DNA from: Bailinhaonella thermotolerans
GTDB lineage: Bacteria > Actinomycetota > Actinomycetes > Streptosporangiales > Streptosporangiaceae
NCBI RefSeq assembly: GCF_003594875.1
Contig: NZ_QZEY01000003.1
Span: 434,001-498,000 of the forward strand
DNA: 64,000 nucleotides
Reading direction: 5' to 3'
Position 1 is the first letter of the stretch. Each line of letters opens with the position of its first letter. The translations under genes and the position numbers were made by a program. Of the stretch, positions 25,063 through 35,237 are shown in pieces. The notes beneath the pieces are model-generated. The model saw nothing but the letters and a program-made list of their open reading frames with translations, did not search any database and was not told the origin of the DNA.

Positions 25063-26190
25063 TCAGCCCTGCGCGATCAGCTTGGCGATGCGCTTCTCGT
25101 ACATCCGCACCACGTCGGGCCGGTCGGCGTGGGCGCGTTCGTACTCCAGCAGCTCCTCGACACGCGCCACCGGCAGCCCGCGCAGCCGCGCGCGGAGCGA
25201 GGGCAGGGTCAGGTCGCCGTAGTTCGGCAGCGGCTCGCCGCTCGCGCCCGCCTTGGCGGAGTCGCCGCCATCGCCGGGCTTGGCGGTCGTGCCGGGCTTG
25301 GCGGCCTTGTCGTTCCTGTCGTTCTTGCCGGCGGACGTGACCTTGCCGGACGTGACCTTGCCGGCCGCGGCGTCCACGGCCGCCGGGGGCTTGCCCGCGG
25401 CCTCGGCGGCCTTGGCCGCGGCCTTCGTGCCCAGCGTCTGCTCGGCGGGGGGCAGGGGAGAGGACGCGGCGGCGTCCGCCTTCCGCGCGGCCCCGTCCCT
25501 GGCCCCGGTCTTCCCGGCCGGCGCGGGAGAGGCGCTCGGAGCGGCCTTCGCCGCAGGCTTGGGAGCGGCCTTCGCGGCGGGCTTGGGAGCGGGCTTGGCC
25601 TTGGGCGCGGCCTTCCCGGCCGTCTCGGTCTTCCCGGCCTTCCCGGCCTTCCCGGCCTTCCCGGTCTTCCCGGGGGCGGTCGCCCCGGCGGCGGGCTTCG
25701 TGGCGGGCTTGGCGGCGGGCTTGGCGTCCGTACGGCCGTTGGCCGGCGCCTCGGCCGGGCGCGGCGAGAAGATGACCGGCTCGGGCCGGCCGGACTTCGC
25801 CGGAGCGGCGGCGGCCCGGTCCTCGCCCCTCGCCGGGGCCGTGGTCTCCGCGAGCCCGGCCTTCTGGCCCGCGGCCTTCTGCGACGGGCGCGGGGCGAAG
25901 ATGACGGGCTCCCGGCGCGCCGGAGGGGCGTCCTCGGGCTCGGCGGCCGCGGCGGGGCCCGCCGCCCGCCCGTCCTTGTCCTCGTCCTCGGTGAGCTGGC
26001 GCAGCGCCGTGCGGACGCGGTCGGTCAGCATGAGCGCGTGGCCGACGCCGCTGAGGGCGGTCTGCAGCACGTAGAGGGGCAGGTCCTTGACCTTCTCGCC
26101 GGCCTGCGCGGGGTCGTCGATGACCTCCTGGACGTTCTTCTTCACCGTCCGGAGTACGTGGAAGGGGTTGAGGACATTGAAGACTGACAT
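25063..26190 (-). CDS. Lipid droplet-associated-type protein with long KPA-rich linker
   Basis: A 375-residue protein with three parts. Residues 1-65 are amphipathic (VLNPFHVLRTVKKNV, LPLYVLQTALSGVGHALML). Residues about 70-310 form a low-complexity Ala/Lys/Pro region with many AKPA and GKAGKAGK repeats, resembling histone H1 or linker proteins, and a repeated REPVIF(A/S)PRP motif (two copies). Residues about 320-372 form the conserved end YGDLTLPSLRARLRGL...LLEYERAHADRPDVVRMYEKRI. The end domain and position between xseA and ispH match Rv1109c-type lipid-droplet proteins of mycobacteria. Exact function is unknown; the repeats are unusually long here. A strong ribosome binding site (GGAGG) precedes the ATG. 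Confidence 0.7.
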   Translation of the reverse strand: MSVFNVLNPFHVLRTVKKNVQEVIDDPAQAGEKVKDLPLYVLQTALSGVGHALMLTDRVRTALRQLTEDEDKDGRAAGPAAAAEPEDAPPARREPVIFAPRPSQKAAGQKAGLAETTAPARGEDRAAAAPAKSGRPEPVIFSPRPAEAPANGRTDAKPAAKPATKPAAGATAPGKTGKAGKAGKAGKTETAGKAAPKAKPAPKPAAKAAPKPAAKAAPSASPAPAGKTGARDGAARKADAAASSPLPPAEQTLGTKAAAKAAEAAGKPPAAVDAAAGKVTSGKVTSAGKNDRNDKAAKPGTTAKPGDGGDSAKAGASGEPLPNYGDLTLPSLRARLRGLPVARVEELLEYERAHADRPDVVRMYEKRIAKLIAQG

Positions 26191-26331
26191 CGTGGCGGCT
26201 CCTCCCTGTCCCTTGGCGTGGCGGACACCGCGCGCGGGGGATTCTTATGGGGTTTTGACGGCCCGTATGGTTTAACTACTCTGCCGTACCCACTGAGACG
26301 GCCTTCGAGCAGACCCCCTTAATGTTCCGAA

Positions 26332-26337
26332 TACGAT
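26332..26337 (+). promoter_or_regulatory. Candidate -10 box of leaderless ispH
   Basis: TACGAT ends six bases before the ATG at 26344, and no ribosome binding site is present. Confidence 0.4.
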
Positions 26338-26343
26338 GGAACC

Positions 26344-27303
26344 ATGACCCCGACAGTGGCACGACGTGTTCTTGTGGCGAAGCCCCGCGGCTACTGCGCG
26401 GGCGTCGACCGGGCGGTCGAGGCCGTCGAACGCGCTCTTGAGCAGTACGGCGCGCCCATCTACGTCCGCAAGCAGATCGTGCACAACACCCACGTCGTCC
26501 GGACGCTGGAGGAGCGCGGCGCGATCTTCGTGGACGAGACCGAGCAGGTGCCCGAGGACGCCATCGTCGTCTTCTCCGCCCACGGCGTCTCGCCCGCGGT
26601 CCACGAGGAGGCGGCCCGGCGCAACCTGCGCACGATCGACGCCACCTGCCCGCTGGTGACCAAGGTCCACAACGAGGCGCGGCGCTTCGCGTCGCAGGAC
26701 TACGACATCCTGCTCATCGGCCACGAGGGCCACGAGGAGGTCGAGGGCACGGCGGGCGAGGCGCCCGACCACATCCAGCTCGTGGACGGCACCGACAGCG
26801 TGGCGAACGTCGAGGTGCGCGACCCCTCCCGCGTGGTCTGGCTCTCCCAGACGACGCTGTCCGTGGACGAGACGACGGAGACCGTCGCCGCCCTGCGCGA
26901 GCGGTTCCCGCAGCTCATCGACCCGCCGAGCGACGACATCTGCTACGCCACACAGAACCGCCAGGTCGCGGTGAAGGAGATCGCGGCCAGGTCCGAGCTG
27001 GTCATCGTGGTCGGCAGCGAGAACTCCTCCAACTCCAAGCGCCTGGTCGAGGTGGCCCTCGGCGCCGGGGCGAGGGCCTCCTACCTCGTCGACGACGCCT
27101 CCCACGTGGACCCCGCCTGGCTGGAGGGCGTGACCACCGTCGGCGTGACCAGCGGCGCGTCCGTCCCCGAGGAGCTGGTGGACGGCGTCCTCGCGACCCT
27201 CGCCGAGCACGGCTACGCCGACGTCGAAGAGGTCGAGTCCGTCCAGGAGCGCATGCGCTTCGCCCTCCCGCACGAGCTCCGCCGCGACCTCCGCTCCGCC
27301 TGA
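26344..27303 (+). CDS. ispH: 4-hydroxy-3-methylbut-2-enyl diphosphate reductase
   Basis: Last step of the methylerythritol phosphate pathway: reduces HMBPP to isopentenyl and dimethylallyl diphosphate with a [4Fe-4S] cluster. 319 residues. The three cluster cysteines are in [13 protein letters not shown] (about residue 19), [12 protein letters not shown] (about 102) and [11 protein letters not shown] (about 201). Substrate-binding [24 protein letters not shown] and [15 protein letters not shown] are all present. It is divergent from the lipid-droplet-type gene, as in mycobacteria. About 35 bases after the stop, GTCCCGCCTGACCG occurs twice. Confidence 0.96.
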   Translation: MTPTVARRVLVAKPRGYCAGVDRAVEAVERALEQYGAPIYVRKQIVHNTHVVRTLEERGAIFVDETEQVPEDAIVVFSAHGVSPAVHEEAARRNLRTIDATCPLVTKVHNEARRFASQDYDILLIGHEGHEEVEGTAGEAPDHIQLVDGTDSVANVEVRDPSRVVWLSQTTLSVDETTETVAALRERFPQLIDPPSDDICYATQNRQVAVKEIAARSELVIVVGSENSSNSKRLVEVALGAGARASYLVDDASHVDPAWLEGVTTVGVTSGASVPEELVDGVLATLAEHGYADVEEVESVQERMRFALPHELRRDLRSA

Positions 27304-27435
27304 GCGGCGGCACACCCCAGCGGCCCCGCCCGGCCCGTCCCGCCTGACCGGTCCGTCCCGCCTGACCGGGCCCGCGAGGCCCCCCGCCCGCCGTACGGCC
27401 TGAGCGCGCACGCGCAGGCCGTCCGGCGTGAGCCC

Positions 27436-28779
27436 TCAGGGCAGCGGGAGGTCGTCGTCGGCGAGCTGGTCGGCGTCCGGGATGAAGGGCGAGATCCGGT
27501 AGCCGGGCGCGGAGAACGCCGGCGGCGCGAAGGATCCCGGAGGCGCGGAGGACGTCCCCGGCAGCTCGGGGATCGACGGCATCTCGGGCATCGCGGGCAG
27601 CTCCGGTATCACCGGCGCGGCGAGCGGCTGGGACGGCGGGAGCAGGGCCGGTTCGGCGAGCGAGACCGCCCGGCCGCCGGCCTCGTAGCGCACGCGGTGC
27701 CGGGGCACGCCCATCGTGTCCAGCCGCCGCACGGTCGCCACGGCCATCCCCGGCGACCCGCAGATGTAGACCTCGGCGTCGGAGGCCGCCCCGTGCCGCG
27801 CCAGGGCCTCCGGGACGGTCTCGGGCACGCCGAACTCCCGCGCCTCGTCGGAGATCGCGGTGACGACGCGCAGCCGCCCGTGCCGTTCCGAGAGTGCCAG
27901 CAGGTCGTCCAGGTCGTACGCCTCGAACCGGCGGCGCACGCCGTGGAACAGGTCCACCCGGGGATGGTGCGGCAGCCGGGCCGTCTCCTCGACGATGGCC
28001 TTGATCGGGGCCAGCCCGGTGCCGCCCGCCACGCACAGCAGCCGCTCGGCGCGGGAGTTCGCGACGGTCAGCGTCCCCTGCGGCGGCCCCAGCCGCAGCA
28101 CGTCGCCGACGCGCGTGTGGTGCGCGAGCGCCGTGCTGACCCAGCCCCCGGGGACGACGCGGACGTGGAACGACAGCAGGTTGTCGGCCCGGGGCGCGTT
28201 CGCGATCGAGTACGGCCGCCACACGCGCGGCCAGCGGGGCGTCTCCAGCGAGGTGTACTGCCCCGCGTGATAGGGGTACGGCTCGCCGGGCTCGACCGTG
28301 AGGACCAGGATGTCCGGCGTGCGCAGCTCGTGGGACACGACGGTGGCGTTCCACCACGCGGGGACGCCCGCGCCCTGCTCCTCGGCCGCCCGCACCATGA
28401 CGTCGGCGATCATGTCGTAGGCGGCCGTCCAGGCGTCGGTGTGGGCCTGGGTCCAGGCGTCGCCGCCGTTCGCGCGCAGGGCGGAGACGAGGGCGCGCCC
28501 GACGGCGGGGTAGTGCTCGGCCGCCACGCCGTACTTCCGGTGGTCCACGGCCAGGCGGCGCAGGTAGTCGATCAGCGAGGTCGTCTCGTCGAAGCCCAGC
28601 ACGATGCGGGTAAGAGCGCCGAGCAGCCGGTCGCGCTGGGCGTCCATCGCCGGCGGGAACATCTCGCGCACGGCGGGGTTGCGGGCGAAGAGCAGGCCGT
28701 AGAAGTCGGCCGCCACCTTGCCCTGGCGGTCCTCGACGAGCCGCCAGCTCTCCTTGATCAGTGCGATGTCGAAGCTCAT
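27436..28779 (-). CDS. Flavohaemoglobin-like globin-FAD-NAD(P)H oxidoreductase
   Basis: A 447-residue protein of flavohaemoprotein type: globin domain (residues about 1-135) with proximal His in AVDHRKYGV near residue 81, FAD domain with RPYSIANAP (about 193-201), and NAD(P)H domain with VAGGTGLAPIKAIVEETA and ICGSPGMAV. Such enzymes oxidise nitric oxide to nitrate or reduce oxygen. It carries an extra Pro/Ser-rich C-terminal tail of about 70 residues with a repeated PELP/PEMP pattern that typical Hmp lacks. It is 14 bases downstream of a PNPOx-like gene and almost certainly co-transcribed with it. Confidence 0.92.
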   Translation of the reverse strand: MSFDIALIKESWRLVEDRQGKVAADFYGLLFARNPAVREMFPPAMDAQRDRLLGALTRIVLGFDETTSLIDYLRRLAVDHRKYGVAAEHYPAVGRALVSALRANGGDAWTQAHTDAWTAAYDMIADVMVRAAEEQGAGVPAWWNATVVSHELRTPDILVLTVEPGEPYPYHAGQYTSLETPRWPRVWRPYSIANAPRADNLLSFHVRVVPGGWVSTALAHHTRVGDVLRLGPPQGTLTVANSRAERLLCVAGGTGLAPIKAIVEETARLPHHPRVDLFHGVRRRFEAYDLDDLLALSERHGRLRVVTAISDEAREFGVPETVPEALARHGAASDAEVYICGSPGMAVATVRRLDTMGVPRHRVRYEAGGRAVSLAEPALLPPSQPLAAPVIPELPAMPEMPSIPELPGTSSAPPGSFAPPAFSAPGYRISPFIPDADQLADDDLPLP

Positions 28780-28793
28780 ATAGGCGCCCCCTC

Positions 28794-29465
28794 CTAGCGA
28801 GAGAGCAGGTGGGCTGGGTCCGCGTCCCGCAGCGCCCGCACGCCGAAATAGTCGCCGGACACCCGCCGGCCTTCCTCACCTCCGCCCTCCGCGTGCCCTC
28901 GGGAGAGGCGGGGGATGTGCTTGGAGCAGTGGATGTACGCCTCCTCGACGTCCACGGTCACCCAGCGTTCGGCCCGGCGGCCGGGCATCGGGTCGTGCCC
29001 GTCGATCCCGTGGCGCTCGCGCATCTCGTTGGCGGTGGTGATCATCGCCTTGCCGTTCACGTGCAGGCCCACCTGGTCGGCGAAGAAGTCCACGAACAGC
29101 AGGCTGACGTGCGGGTTCTCCAGGATGTTGCCGAGGCTGGCCAGCACGCCGTTCCCCCGGTACTCCGGGTAGGCCAGGGTGCGGTCGTCGAGGGCGCGGA
29201 CGAATCCGGGCGGCCCGGCGCGGAAGGTCGTGTCGCAGTTGCCCATGGCGTCCGCGGTGCCGATGAAGGCCATCTCCTGCCGCGCGATGAACTCGCGCAT
29301 GATCGGGGTCAGGTGGTCCGTCACCTGGCGCTCGTAGAAGAGGTCGGCCCGCCGTTCCGTCCCGAAGAGCCGCTGGAGCACGTGCTCCCCGTGCGACCCG
29401 GGCCGCCCCTCGGCCGTTCTTTCATTGTTCTCGCAGGTCACGGGCTTGGCTTGGAAGCCGTCCAC
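28794..29465 (-). CDS. Pyridoxamine 5'-phosphate oxidase-family flavoprotein
   Basis: A 223-residue split-barrel flavoprotein of PNPOx-like fold (residues about 45-185: MAFIGTADAMGNCDTTFRAGPPGFVRALD, and LHVNGKAMITTANEM). True PdxH substrate residues are not evident; relatives next to haemoglobins act as FMN- or F420-binding proteins. The GTG at 29465 is chosen because GAGGAG lies about five bases upstream; the frame is open to 29537. It forms an operon with the globin oxidoreductase, suggesting a shared role in nitric oxide or oxidative stress. No NsrR- or Crp-type site was recognised upstream. Confidence 0.85.
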   Translation of the reverse strand: MDGFQAKPVTCENNERTAEGRPGSHGEHVLQRLFGTERRADLFYERQVTDHLTPIMREFIARQEMAFIGTADAMGNCDTTFRAGPPGFVRALDDRTLAYPEYRGNGVLASLGNILENPHVSLLFVDFFADQVGLHVNGKAMITTANEMRERHGIDGHDPMPGRRAERWVTVDVEEAYIHCSKHIPRLSRGHAEGGGEEGRRVSGDYFGVRALRDADPAHLLSR

Positions 29466-29953
29466 ATCGCTCCTCTTGGTCTGCCCGCCGGCCATGTGGC
29501 GGGAGTCACGGTTCGCGCAGGGCCCCACGCAGATCACGCACGGATCTCAAGGTGGATCTCATACAGGTGCGGTCGGGAGCCCTCCGTCAGCGAGCTGTCG
29601 CAATGGGTGTGCGATCTTATGACACCAAGTCGTGATCTGTCAGGAGAAGTGTGTGATTCATGTGATCAGTGGGACTAATGGGATTTACAGAGCGTGACGG
29701 AAATCGCGCCGCCGGGACGAGGAAGATCGCTCGCGTCCTCCCGGTGGCACACGAACGCGAAATCATGAATTGACCAGCGGTGAACCGTGGCCGGCGGAGG
29801 GAGGTGCCGCCGATCTCGCCGGTCCCGCTCGTCACCTTCTGTCACAAATTTCGGCGCGGATGAGCCGCCGAAAAATTCCGCCCGTTTTCGGGCGTGTCGC
29901 GGCATTCCTGAGCGTCCCCTGGACGCCTCCGCGCCCCCGCCGGACGGCCCGTC
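29466..29953. other. Intergenic region, no gene seen
   Basis: 488 bases with lower GC than the surroundings (for example 29600-29700). It must hold the promoter of the PNPOx/globin operon. Short open frames here have no family resemblance. No repeat or clear palindrome was recognised. Confidence 0.6.
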
Positions 29954-30508
29954 TCAGTCCTGTTCGCGGTGGCGTTCGGAGGCGGGCTTGCCGTAGACGC
30001 GCGGCTCGAAGTAGCCCTCGGGCTCGGGGGCGAAGCCGCCGGGAGGCGGGGTGGGCCCGGCCGCGGCGGGCGCGGGCTTGGGCCGGGTGCGGCGGAGGGT
30101 CCTGAGGTCGTCGCGGAGGTCGCTGACGTTCTCCCGCAGCCCGCGGGCCAGCGCGATCCCCAGGACCAGGACGGATCCGGCGAACAGCCACGGCGCCCCG
30201 CCCGACATCGCGCTGAACATGCCGATGCCCAGCCCCCGGGCGAACGACGAGCTCCCGAACGCGCGGACCAGCTCGGACACCAGCGTGGCGACGAAGAAGA
30301 CCAGCGGCGGCGAGACGACCAGGGCGAGCAGGTCGCGCTTGCGGACCAGGACGGCCGTGGCGAGGCAGGCCAGCACGAACGCGGCGCCGGCGACCTCCGG
30401 CCAGGCGAGCAGGGCGGCCCCGATCCGGCCCAGAACGGTGACGGCGAACAACGCCAGGATTGCCCCGCGCGCGGTCAGGCGCACGCCCTTTTCAGATGGT
30501 TTGTTCAT
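29954..30508 (-). CDS. DUF6542 membrane protein
   Basis: A 184-residue protein. Four hydrophobic segments occupy residues about 10-125: VRLTARGAILALFAVTVLG, a second helix, then LLALVVSPPLVFFVATLVSEL, the family hallmark, and a fourth. A basic, Pro-rich cytoplasmic tail follows. The ATG at 30508 has GGGGGG five bases upstream. Function unknown; the family is typically found near ychF, xseA and ispH in actinobacteria, as here. Confidence 0.8.
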   Translation of the reverse strand: MNKPSEKGVRLTARGAILALFAVTVLGRIGAALLAWPEVAGAAFVLACLATAVLVRKRDLLALVVSPPLVFFVATLVSELVRAFGSSSFARGLGIGMFSAMSGGAPWLFAGSVLVLGIALARGLRENVSDLRDDLRTLRRTRPKPAPAAAGPTPPPGGFAPEPEGYFEPRVYGKPASERHREQD

Positions 30509-30544
30509 TGTCGCCCCCCTTGTCAGCCCCCGCACGCGGCGGCC

Positions 30545-31864
30545 TTACGACAAGTCTCGCGCCAACTTATCGCGTCGGCGAGGGGAAACGTCCTCGCTCT
30601 CGTCGGTTTGACCCAGCGGGAGGGCGCGCACGTGACGTGCGGCGTCGGCGTCGTCGACGAGTTCGGGCGCGGACAGCGCGCGCGGGCTCTCGTCCACCGG
30701 GCGCGGCGCGTCGAGCGGCCCGCCCGCGATGCCCAGTTCGCTCAGTTTGCGCGCGGTCACCATCACCCGGCTCTCCATCGAGCCGACCGTGCGGTTGTAG
30801 GAGTCCACGGCCCGGCCCAGCGCCCGGCCGAGCCCGTCCAGCCCGCGTCCCATCGTGCCCAGCCGGGTGTACAGCTCCTTGCCCAGCTCGAACACCTCCC
30901 GCGCGTTCTCGCTGAGCGCCTCCTGCTGCCAGGCGTAGTGCGCGGTCCGCAGCATCGTGACGAGCGTCGTCGGCGTCGCGATGTGGACGCGGCGGGTCAG
31001 CGCGTGCTCCAGCAGCCCCGGATCGCGCTCCAGCGCCGGTGCCAGGAACGCCTCCCCGGGGATGAACAGCACCACGAACTCCGGCGAGGGGCTGAACGCC
31101 TGCCAGTACGGCTTGGCCGCCAGCCGGTCCACGTGCTCCCGCAGGTGCCGCGCGTGGGCGTCGAGCCGCGCGTCGTCCCCGGACTCGGCCGCGTCCAGGT
31201 AGGCCGCGAGGGAGACCTTCGAGTCCACGACGATGTTCTTCCCCCCGGCGAGCCGTACGACCATGTCGGGGCGGAGCGCGCCGTCGGGGGTGGCGATGCT
31301 GATCTGCTCGTCGAAGTCGCAGTGGCGGGCCATCCCGGCCAGCTCCACCACGCGGCGGAGCTGGAGCTCGCCCCACCGGCCGCGCGCCTCCGGCCGCTGG
31401 AGCGCCCGCACCAGCGACTGCGTCTGGGCGCGGAGCTGGTCCCCGCTCTGCCGTACGAACTCGACCTGCTTGGCCAGCTCGGCCTGGGCCGCGCGGCGGG
31501 CGGCCTCGGACTCGTGGAGCTGGGCCTGCACCTTCTCCAGCGCGTCCTTCAGCGGCGCGACCAGGTGCTCGACGGCCTGCTTGCGCTGCTCCAGCTCCCC
31601 GGCGGCGTCCCCGCGCGCGTTGGCCAGGCGGCTCTCGGCCAGCTCCAGGAAGCGCAGGTTGTTGGCGTCGAGGGCGCGCGTGGACAGCGCCTGGAACCGC
31701 TCGGTGAGCTGCTGCTCGACATAGGCGGCCTTCTCCTCGGCGGCGTCGGCGCGGGCCTCCGCGCGCGCCCGCGCGGCGGCGGACCGGGACCTCCCGAGGG
31801 TCAGGCCGAGCGCGAGGCCGACCGCCAGGCAGAGCACTCCGAAGATCAGCGTCGCGCCGTCCAT
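30545..31864 (-). CDS. rmuC: DNA recombination protein RmuC
   Basis: A 439-residue protein of the RmuC family, implicated in limiting inversions at short repeats. It has one N-terminal membrane helix (about residues 4-22), a long coiled coil (about 28-170) and a nuclease-like core with GRWGELQLRRVVELAGM, RPDMVVRLAGGKNIVVDSKVSL and FVVLFIPGEAFL. The ATG at 31864 is preferred over one nine bases upstream because of ribosome binding site spacing. Its C-terminal tail is low-complexity. It lies 36 bases upstream of DUF6542 in the same direction. Its presence in a repeat-rich region is notable but may be chance. Confidence 0.92.
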   Translation of the reverse strand: MDGATLIFGVLCLAVGLALGLTLGRSRSAAARARAEARADAAEEKAAYVEQQLTERFQALSTRALDANNLRFLELAESRLANARGDAAGELEQRKQAVEHLVAPLKDALEKVQAQLHESEAARRAAQAELAKQVEFVRQSGDQLRAQTQSLVRALQRPEARGRWGELQLRRVVELAGMARHCDFDEQISIATPDGALRPDMVVRLAGGKNIVVDSKVSLAAYLDAAESGDDARLDAHARHLREHVDRLAAKPYWQAFSPSPEFVVLFIPGEAFLAPALERDPGLLEHALTRRVHIATPTTLVTMLRTAHYAWQQEALSENAREVFELGKELYTRLGTMGRGLDGLGRALGRAVDSYNRTVGSMESRVMVTARKLSELGIAGGPLDAPRPVDESPRALSAPELVDDADAARHVRALPLGQTDESEDVSPRRRDKLARDLS

Positions 31865-32017
31865 ACGCGGCATCGTCCCACGGGTGGGACGCCGGAAACC
31901 CCTGGGGCTCGCTGTTTTCCCCGTACGGGCCCTTGCCTGGCGACCTGTTCGTACCCGAGAGTCGGAATAGGAGGAGAGGGTTTTCGAGCGAGTCTCGGGG
32001 GGCGGAAGGGCGCGAGC

Positions 32018-33067
32018 GTGAGCAGCCAGGGGTCCGGGGGCAACCACCCGCCGAGGGGACGCCGACCTCCGCCGTACGGCGGGCACGCCCCGCCCGGGTT
32101 CCAGGCGCCGAGGCCCCGGCCGGCGGACGAGCCCCCGATCGGGCCGCCCTTCGGGTACGGCCCACCGGCCGGCATCCCCTACCCCGACGAGCCCGAGCGC
32201 AGGCCCGGCCGCCGCCGCGCGCTGCTCCTGGCCGTCGTGGTGACGGCGGTGGTGGTCGCGGTCGCGGCGACGGCCGTGCTCCTCATGGCGCGCGGCCCCG
32301 GCGGCGACGACCCGAGGGTGGACGCCCTGGCCACCTCGTCGCACACCCCGACGCCCGTGCTCACCCCGCCGTCGCGCTGGGCCGTGGGCGCGTGCGTACG
32401 GCCCGAGGCGGTCGGCACCGCGCCGCCGTCGAGCCCCGCCGTACCGCAGACCGACCAGGACTTCCTGCTCGCGCACTGCTCGGACCCGCAGGCCACCGGG
32501 CGCGTGACGAGCATGCTGGACGAGTCGGAGCCGCTGACCGAGCCCGCCTGCCCCGAGGACACCGACGAGGCGATCATGGTCGGCGCGGAGGAGACCGCGT
32601 GCGTGCGCAACCTGCGCGAGCCGCACCCGGGCGACCCCGGGCGGGGCGGCGGCGTGCTGCGCGCGGGCGACTGCGTGGCCGACCCGAACGAGAGCCTGGG
32701 CGGCGAACGCCCCTGCGGGGACTCCGGCTGGTACGGCAAGGTCGTCGGGCGCGCGGAGAAGGCGTCGGAGTGCCCCGACGGCACGCAGGAGACGCTCCGG
32801 ATGCGCGGCTCGCCCCGCCCGATCGTCTGCCTCGGCGACGAGGGCGAGGTGGTCTCCAAGGGGGACTGCATCAGGTCCCTCAAGAAGTACGGCAAGAGCG
32901 TCCCGCTGTCGGCGGTGGAGAAGGTGGACTGCGGCTCGAAGGACGCCTGGGCCAAGGTCACCGCCCGGGTGAAGAAGCGCGGCGACTGCCCCAAGGGCAC
33001 CGACCAGTACCTGGAGTCCCGCGACGAGGACGCCTACCGCCCGGTCACCTGCCTCCGCGACACCTGA
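32018..33067 (+). CDS. LppU-like membrane-anchored Cys-rich protein
   Basis: A 349-residue protein with a Pro/Gly-rich cytoplasmic N-terminus (1-66), one transmembrane helix (about 68-92, ALLLAVVVTAVVVAVAATAVLLM) and an extracellular part with three similar cysteine-containing repeats: VGACVRPEAV...HCSDPQATGRV, AGDCVADPNE...CGDSGWYGKVVG and KGDCIRSLKK...VDCGSKDAWAKVT. The GDC...DC...A..KV pattern is that of the LppU/SCO3897 family. Cysteines come in pairs, so disulfides are likely. Function unknown. The GTG at 32018 has GGAAGGG upstream. Confidence 0.75.
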   Translation: MSSQGSGGNHPPRGRRPPPYGGHAPPGFQAPRPRPADEPPIGPPFGYGPPAGIPYPDEPERRPGRRRALLLAVVVTAVVVAVAATAVLLMARGPGGDDPRVDALATSSHTPTPVLTPPSRWAVGACVRPEAVGTAPPSSPAVPQTDQDFLLAHCSDPQATGRVTSMLDESEPLTEPACPEDTDEAIMVGAEETACVRNLREPHPGDPGRGGGVLRAGDCVADPNESLGGERPCGDSGWYGKVVGRAEKASECPDGTQETLRMRGSPRPIVCLGDEGEVVSKGDCIRSLKKYGKSVPLSAVEKVDCGSKDAWAKVTARVKKRGDCPKGTDQYLESRDEDAYRPVTCLRDT

Positions 33068-33164
33068 CCACCCCCGTCCCCCACTCCTGCGAGATCGGGG
33101 GCCGGGGCGGGGCGGGAAGGGGGCGGATCGCGGAGCGGGAGCGGGCGCAGTGGCCGGGCACGGA

Positions 33165-33170
33165 TAAACT
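33165..33170 (+). promoter_or_regulatory. Candidate -10 box of leaderless ychF
   Basis: TAAACT ends eight bases before the GTG at 33179, and no ribosome binding site is present. Confidence 0.4.
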
Positions 33171-33178
33171 CGGCGCTC

Positions 33179-34264
<1,086 letters not shown>

Positions 34265-34267
<3 letters not shown>

Positions 34268-34316
34268 TCTCCGGCCTCTGATCTCCGGCCTCTGATCTCC
34301 GGCGTCTGATCGCCGG
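34265..34316 (+). repeat. 14-bp tandem repeat beginning at the ychF stop codon
   Basis: TGATCTCCGGCCTC occurs twice, then TGATCTCCGGCGTC, then a partial TGATCGCCGG. Each unit starts with TGA, the first being the ychF stop. Confidence 0.85.
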
Positions 34317-34427
34317 TGCGCGGGCGGGGCCGTCCCCGCCCGCGCGCCTCGTCCTACGTGCCGTACGGCTGGCGCGTCGTACGGCTGGTGCGTGCGTCGG
34401 CGGGCCGCCGGGGAGGCCGCTGATGGC

Positions 34428-34895
34428 TCAGGGGGTGGGGTCGGCCGCCGGGCGGGGGTGGGCGGTCGTGCGCGTGGCCGTGCGGTCGGCGCGGGCGCGG
34501 TCGGTCATCGCTCGTAGGAGGCGTTGCCATCTGGCGATGTCGGGGGACGTGGACAGGGGGGTCTCCGGTCGTTCCGGGGCGATGTCGCGGGCTTGGCCCG
34601 TTCTCATCTCCGTCTCCTCCTGGTGGGGCGCCCGGAGTCCGGGGCGCAGGGTCGAGGCGAGCCGGTCCTGCTCGGCCAGGGACTCGGCCAGGCGGGCCAG
34701 GCTGGCGTGGCTGAATCCGGCCACGAGTCCCCGCTCGCGCTGCCAGCGGGGCGGCGGGGTGGACCGCATCGCCATCCAGGTCCGGTCCGGGTGCCGGGTG
34801 ATCACCCAGTGCGGGTACAGCGCCGCCAGGGCCTCCAGCCGGCGCAGGTCCTCCGGGGCGAGGGTGATCTTCGGATCGTTCCACCAGCGCGTCAC
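34428..34895 (-). CDS. Small protein of unknown function, second of a related pair
   Basis: A 155-residue protein. It starts with a GTG at 34895 that overlaps the stop codon of the upstream gene (GTGA) and has AGGAG six bases before it, so it is translationally coupled. The N-terminal 85 residues share a pattern with the upstream 89-residue protein: YPHWVITRHPDRTWMAMR here versus FPGWMIFRSDAGRFWASLR there, each followed by a helix ending in LAE-x-L-x-EQ-(D/E). The remainder is a basic tail. I know no name for this family. It is the third gene of an XRE-regulator operon. Confidence 0.75.
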   Translation of the reverse strand: MTRWWNDPKITLAPEDLRRLEALAALYPHWVITRHPDRTWMAMRSTPPPRWQRERGLVAGFSHASLARLAESLAEQDRLASTLRPGLRAPHQEETEMRTGQARDIAPERPETPLSTSPDIARWQRLLRAMTDRARADRTATRTTAHPRPAADPTP

Positions 34896-35161
34896 GGCCC
34901 GCTCCTGATCCGGGGGGTGAGCCTCCTGGACCGCGCGGCGGCCGCCTGCCGCCGCTCCTGCTCCCGCAGCTTCTCGGCGAGCGTGCCCGGATCGTCGGCG
35001 TCCACCATCCGATCGCAGCACTCCGCCATCTCGTAAGCGGTCAACCCCCGTCTCAGCGACGCCCAGAACCGCCCCGCGTCACTACGAAAGATCATCCATC
35101 CGGGGAACTCGGGGGCGAGCGCGGTGATCTCTACGTCTGGATTCGATGGCCTCTGTGTCAC
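34892..35161 (-). CDS. Small protein of unknown function, first of a related pair
   Basis: An 89-residue protein with the motif FPGWMIFRSDAGRFWASLR at about residues 19-37, followed by a predicted helix TAYEMAECCDRMVDADDPGT and a basic C-terminus. It resembles short actinobacterial proteins with a GWRIWRSDAGRWWA-like core that often follow XRE-type genes; no activity is known. A perfect 17-base palindrome lies 35 bases upstream of its start. It overlaps the next gene by four bases. The start may be the GTG-type codon at 35161. Confidence 0.75.
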   Translation of the reverse strand: MTQRPSNPDVEITALAPEFPGWMIFRSDAGRFWASLRRGLTAYEMAECCDRMVDADDPGTLAEKLREQERRQAAAARSRRLTPRIRSGP

Positions 35162-35195
35162 GGGTCACACATTGGCGCGCGGCGCACCCGCCTAA

Positions 35196-35212
35196 TGTTC
35201 CATCTTGGAACA
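35196..35212. promoter_or_regulatory. Perfect palindrome TGTTCCA-TCT-TGGAACA, candidate operator
   Basis: The 17-base inverted repeat lies between the XRE gene and the small-protein pair, about 35 bases before the first small-protein start and 25 bases after the XRE stop. It may be the XRE regulator's binding site or an internal promoter operator. Confidence 0.5.
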
Positions 35213-35237
35213 CGCGGGCCTTTCCTTCGGCGCGGCC

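Noticed and set aside
29969-32017. Long N-terminal extension of the LppU-like frame
   Set aside because: It is antisense to DUF6542 and rmuC. The GTG at 32018 with a good ribosome binding site gives the natural start.
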